DNA of 64,000 bases. Source: Anaerolineae bacterium. GTDB lineage: Bacteria; Chloroflexota; Anaerolineae; Aggregatilineales; Phototrophicaceae. A program made the translations under genes and the position numbers. Of the stretch, positions 57,444 through 64,000 are shown piece by piece; within the stretch, counting starts at the first letter, position 1; each line of letters starts with the position of its first letter. The stretch lies in contig JAFLCG010000004.1 in assembly GCA_017303635.1 (NCBI GenBank), positions 372,001 through 436,000 on the forward strand, given 5' to 3'. The notes beneath the pieces are model-generated. The model did not search any database. It had not been told where the DNA came from and saw only the letters and a list, made by a program, of their open reading frames with translations.

Positions 57444-57796
57444 AATCTTCCCTCAACCAATGCTACACTGACCCTATGAACACCATTCATCGCCTCCCTA
57501 ACCTGAACCACCTCATCGCCTTGCACCTTGTCAGCCTGACGGCGGGGCTGAAGCAGTTTCCCGCCATGTCATTGGCACCCCTGGCGGGCGGTGGCATCAC
57601 CCCGGCTTTCCGCCGGAGTCGTCGCCTTGTGGTGGTTTTCGCCAGTGTCAACGCCACAAAACCGCCACAACCGCGCCGTCCTCCCGTGTTCTCGCCGTCA
57701 CGCTCGGCGGGAACTTCGTCATTAGCCTTCGGAGCTTGTCTGGCTTGGTGCTGTTGGCAACGACGGCAAGGACAACAACGCAACCAAGCGCGACCC

Positions 57797-60565
57797 CTAC
57801 GCCGCCAGCGCCGTGTTCAAGTCCTCCACCAGCGCCCGCAGCCGTCCCATATCGCCAAACAGTTCCAGCGCCCGCGTCACCCCGCCCTGCCGGAAGAAGT
57901 CACCATCATTGAAATCCTGCATCTCCATCGTCAGGTTTACGCCGATATGCCCGGCAATCGCATCCAGCCACTCACGCTGCGCCGGGCTGAAGCCGCGTCC
58001 TGCTGCTTCCTGGGTCGCCAGCCACGCCTGGTACCGCGCCCGCACCTGTTCCGGGTAGGGGATCAGCGCCCCCTCTGGGTCCGGTTCCAGCACATGCCGC
58101 ACCAGCGCGATCAGGTCAGTCAGCAGGCGTTTAGTCCCCGCCGCCCGCACCCGTCCCGGCTCCACCGCTGCGAAGGCCGCCCATATTTTATCCGGGGTCA
58201 GGGCCGTCGGTGGCTGCTTCAGCTTCTCTGCCAGTTCGGTGATGTGCTGCCACTCCAGCCGCTGCCGCTGGTGCGGGATCGCATACAGGATTCGCAGCGC
58301 GGTGATCTCATCCCGGTGCTGCTCGATGAACGCCCGGAAGGACTGCACCGCACTTTCTGCGCCGCTCCGATCGGTGAACCCGGCGAACAACACCTGATCC
58401 CGGCTGACCTCATCAATCACCATCTCGTCCCGCGCCTGAATGCTCTTCAGGGTCTTCCGCAGCGGCGGGGTCAGCAGCCGTAGAACATCCCGCTTCAGCG
58501 CCGCCGCCGCCGCCGCAATCTGGTCATCCGTCGGCTCGGCCTGGCCCGCCTGGGCTGCCCGTGCTTCAGCCGCGTCCGGGTCGGCAGCCTCCCGCAGTTG
58601 GTGGGCGATCTCGGTCAGCCCGCGTCCGCCACTCGCCGCCCGGATCTCGGCCCGGTCATTCTCGCTCAGGTGCTTCGCCAGCCGCGCCAGCCGTCCTGCC
58701 AGCGTCAGCAGGGTATCATCGGTCGTATCCCCGGCGGCCAGGTCATCCAGCAGCTTGCCAAAGGCCACTGTGCGCTTCCGTTCCAGGGTGATCGTTTCCG
58801 CCTTTTCCTGCTCCACCACCCCCACCGCATCCACCATTAGGAAGCGGGTCTTTTCACCCGCATCCGGGGTCACATTGGTCAGGTCAGTCCGGTCAATGAC
58901 GCGCACACCGCGCCCCTGCATCTGCTCGTACAACCCGGCAGACTTCACCAGCCGCATGAACAGTAGCACCTCCACCGGCTTGATGTCCGTCCCGGTCGCA
59001 ATCATATCCACCGTCACCGCGATCCGGAACTTGTAGTCGTTACGGAAAGAGCTGATCAGCTCTTCCGGCTTCCCGTCCACCCGGTAGGTGATCTTCTGGC
59101 AGAACGTGTTGTCCTGGTTGAACTCATCCCGCACAATCCGGACGATGTCCTCTGCGTGGCTGTCGTCTTTGGCAAAGATCAGCGTCTTGGGGACATGATC
59201 CCCGTTGCGCTCCGGGAACATCTCGGTGAAGAGCTTGTCGCGGAAGGTGCGGATGATCGTCCGAATCTGGCTGGGCGTCATCACCTGCTGGTCAAGCTGG
59301 TTGGCTCCATACACAAAGTCCTCATCCAGCAGTTCCATCCGCAGTTTGCGCGTTTTGCGGTCGCGCTTGGGGATGTGGTAGCCCGCTTCAATCCGGCTGC
59401 CTGCTGCCGTCACTTGCGTGCGGATCACATAGACTTCACCTGGCACGTTCACCCCGTCAATCACAGCTTGCTCGCGGGTGTACTCCATCACCAGGTTTTC
59501 ATTGAAGAAGCCAAAGGTCTGTTTGCCCGGCGTCGCCGTCATCCCGATCAGGAAGGCATCGAAGTAATCCAGCGCTTGTTTCCACAGATGGTAAATCGAC
59601 CGGTGGCATTCATCCGTGATGATGACATCAAAGAACTCAATCGGCAGCGCCGGATTGTAGCTCACGTCCATGGAGGGCTGCTCCCGACGTGGCTCCTGCT
59701 CAAAGAGGCTGCCTTCTTCCAATACCGGGTCCAGTTCAGGCTCGCCCCGCAGCATCGAGTACAGCCGTTGAATGGTCGTGATGACCACCTTGCTCACCCC
59801 GTCGATCTGGTTGGAGGTGAGATGCTGGACGTTGTAGATCGCCGTGAACTTGCGGCCATCATCCGGCGTGGTGTAATTCTCGAACTCGCGCAGCGTCTGC
59901 CGCGCCAGGTTGTTCCGGTCTACCAGGAACAGCACCCGGTTCGCCCGGCCATGTTGCAACATTCGGTAGATGTAGCTCACTGCCGTATAGGTTTTGCCGC
60001 TCCCGGTCGCCATCTGGATCAGCGCGCGCGGCCTACCCTCGGCCATCGAGCGCTCCAAATTCTGGATCGCTTCAATCTGCGCCCTCCACAACCCATCCGT
60101 CAACAACGCTGGATACTGGCCCAAACGCCAGCGCAGGTTGCGCTCACCTTCTGCCATCCAGTCCGCTAACGTCTCCGGTCGGTGGAAGGCAAACACGCGG
60201 CGGCTGCGCGGTGTCGGGTCGAACCCGTTGGTAAACCAGGTCTCTTCCCCGGTACTCTGATACAGGAAAGGCAATGGGCGGCGCGGAGCAGGTAGGTTTT
60301 TTGGCAACCTGTCGCTATAACGGATCGACTGCGTCTCAAAGCCGCTCAAGGTCACACTGGCCTTCTTGGCTTCAATCACCCCGACAATCACACCTGCCAC
60401 GAACAGGAGGTAATCTGCCGGGCCAGTGCTGAGTTGAAATTCCCGCACCGCCACACCCAGTCCGGCATCCAGGTACATCTCATCGCGATTCTGCACAATC
60501 CAGCCCGCTGCGGTGAGTAACCGATCAATCTCCTGGCGAGCTTTGGCTTCCGGTGTTGTGAACAT
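57797..60565 (-). CDS. hsdR: Type I restriction endonuclease/translocase subunit
   Basis: 922 residues. The N-terminal PD-(D/E)xK nuclease-like domain is seen as AVREFQLSTGPADYLLFVAG with GVIEAKKA (catalytic E-x-K). The superfamily 2 helicase has Walker A MATGSGKTYTAVS (~residue 195) and DECH box ITDECHRSIY (~310). A C-terminal EcoEI-type domain follows. It pulls DNA and cuts far from the site when hemimethylation is absent. It is the first gene on the minus strand, now separated from hsdS by the IS110 element and 1.8 kb. hsdR may have its own promoter in the 60566-60960 gap. Confidence 0.92.
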   Translation of the reverse strand: MFTTPEAKARQEIDRLLTAAGWIVQNRDEMYLDAGLGVAVREFQLSTGPADYLLFVAGVIVGVIEAKKASVTLSGFETQSIRYSDRLPKNLPAPRRPLPFLYQSTGEETWFTNGFDPTPRSRRVFAFHRPETLADWMAEGERNLRWRLGQYPALLTDGLWRAQIEAIQNLERSMAEGRPRALIQMATGSGKTYTAVSYIYRMLQHGRANRVLFLVDRNNLARQTLREFENYTTPDDGRKFTAIYNVQHLTSNQIDGVSKVVITTIQRLYSMLRGEPELDPVLEEGSLFEQEPRREQPSMDVSYNPALPIEFFDVIITDECHRSIYHLWKQALDYFDAFLIGMTATPGKQTFGFFNENLVMEYTREQAVIDGVNVPGEVYVIRTQVTAAGSRIEAGYHIPKRDRKTRKLRMELLDEDFVYGANQLDQQVMTPSQIRTIIRTFRDKLFTEMFPERNGDHVPKTLIFAKDDSHAEDIVRIVRDEFNQDNTFCQKITYRVDGKPEELISSFRNDYKFRIAVTVDMIATGTDIKPVEVLLFMRLVKSAGLYEQMQGRGVRVIDRTDLTNVTPDAGEKTRFLMVDAVGVVEQEKAETITLERKRTVAFGKLLDDLAAGDTTDDTLLTLAGRLARLAKHLSENDRAEIRAASGGRGLTEIAHQLREAADPDAAEARAAQAGQAEPTDDQIAAAAAALKRDVLRLLTPPLRKTLKSIQARDEMVIDEVSRDQVLFAGFTDRSGAESAVQSFRAFIEQHRDEITALRILYAIPHQRQRLEWQHITELAEKLKQPPTALTPDKIWAAFAAVEPGRVRAAGTKRLLTDLIALVRHVLEPDPEGALIPYPEQVRARYQAWLATQEAAGRGFSPAQREWLDAIAGHIGVNLTMEMQDFNDGDFFRQGGVTRALELFGDMGRLRALVEDLNTALAA

Positions 60566-60753
60566 AACCCACTGCCAACACTAAACTATCCCAACGCTGT
60601 ACGCCTATTCTAACGTCATTCGTTCATTCTGGGGATTCGACCTATCTGATCGCCTGCCCACTATTCCGATTTTTGGGCCTTTCGCAACCTTTGAACCCGT
60701 CACTGTGCCTCCAGTCTGTATTGCCCCAAGAGCTGTACCTTTCCTCCCGCAAC

Positions 60754-60893
60754 CGCCGACACGGCGATTCTACGATGCGAGGGAACCCAGCCGTCCAGCA
60801 CCGGCAGCAGTACGCTCATCCCACCTTTCAGGCGGGACGACCGAACTACTGCCTTCCCTACAGGCTGCTGGACGGTTCCCCCTTCTGCATCGT
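60754..60893 (+). ncRNA. Structured leader upstream of the sigma-like gene
   Basis: Nested complementary segments: ACGATGC (60772-60778) with GCATCGT (60887-60893); GGGAAC (60781-60786) with GTTCCC (60875-60880); CCGTCCAGCA (60791-60800) with TGCTGGACGG (60866-60875). A separate hairpin, CGCCG-ACA-CGGCG, lies at 60754-60766. The whole folds as one long branched stem about 70 nt before the next start codon. It could be a regulatory leader RNA or remnant of a structured mobile repeat. The remainder of the 397-bp gap holds no gene. Confidence 0.5.
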
Positions 60894-60962
60894 CCCCGTT
60901 CCGATTGAGCGGTTGCGCTCGACCGGGCTGGCGGGTTCCAGCATGACGAGGAGTAAATCGTC

Positions 60963-61865
60963 ATGTCCGTTTCGACTATCGCAATGCAGTATCTGACTTC
61001 GTGGGCGGGAGCAATGAGTTTTGAGGCCATCTACGCCGATCTCGCAGGTTACGTGACCAACGTCATGAAGCGTAATGGCATCCAGCCGCATCAACTGGAT
61101 GAATGTCTGCAAATCGGGATGATGGCGCTGTGGGAACAGCTCGCAGATCAGCCTGACTTCCTCACCGAGAAGACCCGCCGTCAGGCGGTCTTTTTCGTCT
61201 TGGCGCGCTGCAAGATTTCGACGATCCGGGATCAAGAGGGACGCTATGACCGACTAGAGCCGCTGGTCGCTGCCGAGTGGCGCGGCAATGGCGATGAGTT
61301 CGTCATCACCGGGTTGGAGCATCAGCGCAGTGAGACCTGGGCGGCCTGGGCGACCTACGTCGATATGCGTGCCGACATCGAGCGCGTTATGCACAAGCTG
61401 GCCGCGAAGTACGCGCAGTCCTTCAAGCATCTGGTCGCGCTGTACTTCCTGACGACCGAGGTATCCCGCAAGGATGCTGCTGCGCTGGCGGGCATGGATA
61501 GCTGGCGATGGTATCAACGCTACGTGCTGCCGGTGCAGGCGGATCTGCGCTACGAGTTCGCCCAGGTGTTTCTGGAGCAGCACGACTATCTGCATCCGGC
61601 GTGTGATGAGCCTGTCGTGTCCACACCGGCGCGACGTTGCCCGGCATATCGCTCGTGGCGGGAGCAGTATCAGCGCGGTTATACCTCCCCCGCTGAGGCG
61701 CTGGTGGCTACCTACCGGGATGCGCCCTGTATCGGTGCGGCTATCCAGGCGCAGATTGACGGTAAGAGTTATGCCGCTGCGGCAGAAGCTCATGGTCGCA
61801 ATCCCTCGTCCTTCCGCAAGCACATGAAGCGTGCGGCGCGGCTGCTCGACGCCGCCTATGCCTGA
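60963..61865 (+). CDS. Sigma-70-like factor (putative)
   Basis: 300 residues. Residues ~20-100 resemble sigma region 2 (DLAGYVTNVMKRNGIQPHQL, then ECLQIGMMALWEQL and RRQAVFFVLARCKIS). The C-terminal part contains two HTH-like stretches (SRKDAAALAGMDSWRWYQRY; SYAAAAEAHGRNPSSFRKHM) that could read a -35 element. I found no strict sigma-70 signature, so it may be an element-encoded sigma-like regulator. ATG 60963 follows AGGAG. The long structured leader upstream suggests post-transcriptional control. Confidence 0.5.
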   Translation: MSVSTIAMQYLTSWAGAMSFEAIYADLAGYVTNVMKRNGIQPHQLDECLQIGMMALWEQLADQPDFLTEKTRRQAVFFVLARCKISTIRDQEGRYDRLEPLVAAEWRGNGDEFVITGLEHQRSETWAAWATYVDMRADIERVMHKLAAKYAQSFKHLVALYFLTTEVSRKDAAALAGMDSWRWYQRYVLPVQADLRYEFAQVFLEQHDYLHPACDEPVVSTPARRCPAYRSWREQYQRGYTSPAEALVATYRDAPCIGAAIQAQIDGKSYAAAAEAHGRNPSSFRKHMKRAARLLDAAYA

Positions 61866-61907
61866 GCGAGGCGCTCGCCGTCCTGGCTGTGACGTTAAAC
61901 CAGCCCC

Positions 61908-63242
61908 TTACAGAGGTGCCGGATTCGCCAACAACCACTTGGCAATGGAGCGATCAATCACCACGTTGCCGACCAAACCATTGCGAAGTGCCATCCGCAC
62001 CGCGCGTGCCTTGAACGACATAGCAGCAATCAACCAGATACGATCGCTGAACAGATTGTAGAGTTGGTGGCGATAGTCCACCTGCTGCGAGAAAGACTGC
62101 GTTTGCAGGAGCTCCGTGTCGCTGTACACGGGTTGCCCATCATCATCCATCAGCAGCCCCATAAATTCTCCGGCCACGAACCGATCTTGCCCGGTCTGTT
62201 TCAATTGCTCATACTGCCAGGCTGGGCTGTAAGGCCAGTTGCGCGAGTGACCATCAACATAGCTGTTTGTGCTTTCATTTGGCTTGCGAGGGTTATGAAT
62301 ATCCGGTTCAAACCCATTCACCGTGACCAGCATATGGCTGGGAGAAAAGGTGGCATTGCCGGGCATGGTCAATTGAATAGCTTCTGGGAATCGCTGCTGC
62401 TGGGCATATGAACCCGGATGCAACAGTTGAAGCATTCCAGCCACCTCGTTAACCGGAAACCGAACAGGATACTCAGGATTGAAGCTGATGAGCGGAACCC
62501 ATCGAGCTTGGCTGAACTGCCCATACAGATGGCTGTAATGGGCCGTTCGGGCGACGGTATAGCCATAACCAATCCCCACGACACGGGGAGCAATGGTTGA
62601 CTGGTCAAAAATGATCTTTGCCGCCAAAAAAGCAACCACTTCAGCGCGGAGCGGTGTGCCATCAAAATCAGGGATGTCCGCCACGATGATCTGCTGGACG
62701 CGGGTTCGCCCCGGCTTTTTCACTTCGCCATACAGCTTCATCAACTCGGACTCCAGCCCCTCATGCCGTCGAACATCCATGAGTCGAAGTGATCCTGTCC
62801 TCAAGGCGCTGGAGAAGCAGGTATACAAGTCCTGAATCGAATAACCTGTAAATTCGGCTAGGGACGCGCAGTCAAGCAGATCGACTCCATCATGGACCAG
62901 ATGGGTGAATAGCTGGATGCCAGTCTCCACCTGCTGACGAAACGAGTCGTGGGTGGCAGTTGGAGATGAGACAAACCAAGTGAGACCTTCTTTTTGAGAC
63001 ATGATATTGTAGGTTTGTAATAACGAATAAACCAATTGGTCTCCATCGGGCAGATTCGAACGCATAGCCTCCAGATCATCCAAAGTCGGTACGACTTTCC
63101 CGGAAAGCCAACGGCTTACAGTCGTTTGACTCACACCTAACCAGGTTGCCAGCTTATCTTGTGCAATTGGCTCACCAGTTGGGTTGTTACCATCCAAGTA
63201 CGAGGCAAGCCGGGTCCGGAACTTCTCAGGGATAGATCGCAT
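61908..63242 (-). CDS. XRE-HTH regulator with SorC/DeoR-like effector domain
   Basis: 444 residues from ATG 63242 (MRSIPEKFRTRLASYLDGNN). The frame extends to 63317. The N-terminal HTH is at ~residues 28-60 (DKLATWLGVSQTTVSRWLSG). The remainder resembles the effector-binding domain of SorC/DeoR-type regulators: VVGIGYGYTVARTA near 250 and, at the end, RAVRMALRNGLVGNVVIDRS with AKWLL. An XRE head on such a body is unusual, since SorC proteins normally have a different N-terminal HTH. Probably senses a phosphorylated sugar or similar small molecule. A 14-bp palindrome lies 43 bp upstream of the start, as expected for autoregulation. Confidence 0.6.
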   Translation of the reverse strand: MRSIPEKFRTRLASYLDGNNPTGEPIAQDKLATWLGVSQTTVSRWLSGKVVPTLDDLEAMRSNLPDGDQLVYSLLQTYNIMSQKEGLTWFVSSPTATHDSFRQQVETGIQLFTHLVHDGVDLLDCASLAEFTGYSIQDLYTCFSSALRTGSLRLMDVRRHEGLESELMKLYGEVKKPGRTRVQQIIVADIPDFDGTPLRAEVVAFLAAKIIFDQSTIAPRVVGIGYGYTVARTAHYSHLYGQFSQARWVPLISFNPEYPVRFPVNEVAGMLQLLHPGSYAQQQRFPEAIQLTMPGNATFSPSHMLVTVNGFEPDIHNPRKPNESTNSYVDGHSRNWPYSPAWQYEQLKQTGQDRFVAGEFMGLLMDDDGQPVYSDTELLQTQSFSQQVDYRHQLYNLFSDRIWLIAAMSFKARAVRMALRNGLVGNVVIDRSIAKWLLANPAPL

Positions 63243-63284
63243 GTGCGCTGTTCCTTTTGCCTTATTGCACAAGAATTTTGCATT

Positions 63285-63298
63285 ATGCAGATCTGCAT
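63285..63298. promoter_or_regulatory. Palindromic operator upstream of the XRE-SorC-like gene
   Basis: ATGCAGATCTGCAT, perfect 14-bp palindrome, overlapping a minus-strand CATAAT (63282-63287) that could be the -10 box of the regulator gene. The surrounding 330-bp gap (63243-63572) contains no other recognised feature. Confidence 0.45.
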
Positions 63299-63572
63299 GA
63301 ATCGCTGCATTGGACACTGAATACTACTACGCATAAGCTAAGGGCATGGAAAACGTCACCAACGACTCCGAGTTCATGTCAGACCAGAGAGTAAGTGTAG
63401 CGAAAGGAGCCTTGATCGACCAACTGCCGCCATCCATGTGAGATTTCCTGTCTGTATCCTGTAAACACGATTTGTCAGTGACCGATGACGCCTACTCGTG
63501 GGCGTGTAGTTCAACTTTGCTTGCTGCCGGGGCATCCAGCCCCAGTACCTAACCCATCAAGGAGACCTTATC

Positions 63573-64000
63573 ATGTTCAAGTTCACTCGCGCTCGCTTCC
63601 TGCTCATCATCGCCCTGCTCACCACACTGCTGGTGAGCCTTTCGGCGGCGGCTGCACAAGATGGCAGCGTCACCATCACCCCGGCTGAGGGCGTGGCCGC
63701 GGCCAATGTGCGCTCAGGCCCAGGCACTAAGTACACCATCCGCTTTGCGCTCAACGCCGGGCAGAGCCTGACGGTGACAGGTCGCACCGAGGCGGCGACC
63801 TGCACCGGGAACGCCGAGACCGACGGCTGGGTGCGGATCACCATCAGCGAGACGGTTGAGGGGTGGGCCAGCCTGTGCGCGGTGGAAGTCACGGGGGATG
63901 CGGCTGCGCTCCCGGTGGCTGAACCGACCTTCCCCCTGTTAATCGAAGATGTGGAACCCCTGCCCGTGCTGGAAGGCGGCGGGGCGGTGACCAACCCGGA
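63573..64000 (+). CDS. Secreted SH3b-domain protein, cut by window end
   Basis: The first ~142 residues only; no stop before the window edge. The signal peptide MFKFTRARFLLIIALLTTLL, with an AQ cleavage region, is followed by a bacterial SH3 domain (ANVRSGPGTKYTIRF, VTGRTEAATC, GWVRITISET, GWASLCAVEV). SH3b domains bind cell-wall peptides or glycans. A GGAGACC site precedes ATG 63573. A proline-rich spacer begins near the edge. Likely an envelope or surface protein; the rest lies to the right. Confidence 0.75.
   Translation, partial: MFKFTRARFLLIIALLTTLLVSLSAAAAQDGSVTITPAEGVAAANVRSGPGTKYTIRFALNAGQSLTVTGRTEAATCTGNAETDGWVRITISETVEGWASLCAVEVTGDAAALPVAEPTFPLLIEDVEPLPVLEGGGAVTNP

Noticed and set aside
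57251..58483. 410-codon + strand frame antisense to the 3' end of hsdR
   Set aside because: Antisense shadow of a clearly coding GC-rich gene. Only its first ~50 codons after 57476 lie in free DNA and were kept as a remote possibility.
59156..60169. 337-codon + strand frame antisense to hsdR
   Set aside because: Mirror frame; biased composition, no start signal, no family.
63485..63540. GTAGTTCAACTTTGC stretch looking faintly like a tRNA T-arm
   Set aside because: No acceptor stem, D-arm or anticodon arm can be paired around it.

Overview
This 64 kb window looks like accessory DNA of a Chloroflexota-type bacterium (Anaerolineae or a relative). That is an inference from gene content: an extracellular contractile injection system (eCIS), STAND-NTPase proteins ending in formylglycine-generating-enzyme (FGE) domains, secreted LysM/SH3b proteins and cyclase-like AAA/TPR regulators. 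No rRNA, tRNA or CRISPR array was seen.

Layout. (1) 0-9 kb is a plasmid-like backbone: a HEPN protein, a divergent XRE repressor, an actin-like ParM/StbA segregation ATPase with ribbon-helix-helix partners, a very hairpin-rich intergenic stretch, an HU-like protein, a MobC-like accessory protein, an HUH relaxase, a primase-helicase, and 11 TGTGAC repeats that look like origin iterons. (2) 9-17.6 kb is a diversity-generating retroelement (DGR) locus. An adenine-rich template repeat (TR) and two 121-bp variable repeats (VRs) lie at the 3' ends of two large conflict-system genes, EAD-TIR-STAND-FGE and DUF4062-STAND-FGE. An Avd remnant and an inverted C-terminal reverse transcriptase (RT) remnant lie between these genes, and a SLOG-transmembrane protein lies next to them. 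(3) 18-40 kb is a nearly complete eCIS: AAA+ ATPase, two DUF4157 effectors with near-identical N-termini and different toxin ends, two sheaths, two tubes, LysM hub adaptor, spike, PAAR tip, gp25/gpJ/gpI baseplate and an S74-type fibre.

(4) 40-48 kb holds a 1298-residue cyclase-like/AAA/TPR regulator and four tandem secreted proteins sharing an ARWxRxG motif. (5) 48-60.6 kb is a second defence island: a third DUF4062-STAND-FGE protein, apparently not a DGR target, then a type I restriction-modification operon in the order hsdR-hsdS-(TIR-TIR)-hsdM, interrupted by an IS110-family element. (6) 60.6-64 kb holds a sigma-factor-like gene behind a long structured leader, an XRE regulator with a SorC-like effector domain and the start of a secreted SH3b protein.

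The most striking system is the DGR. TR and both VRs are exactly 121 nt without gaps. Against the TR, VR1 differs at 18 of 33 adenines but 11 of 88 other bases, and VR2 at 21 of 33 versus 9 of 88. The hypervariable ligand-binding surface of two predicted NTP-dependent immune proteins thus carries the signature of adenine-directed mutagenic retrohoming. The RT here lacks its N-terminal two-thirds, so the cassette is either dead or served by an RT elsewhere in the genome.
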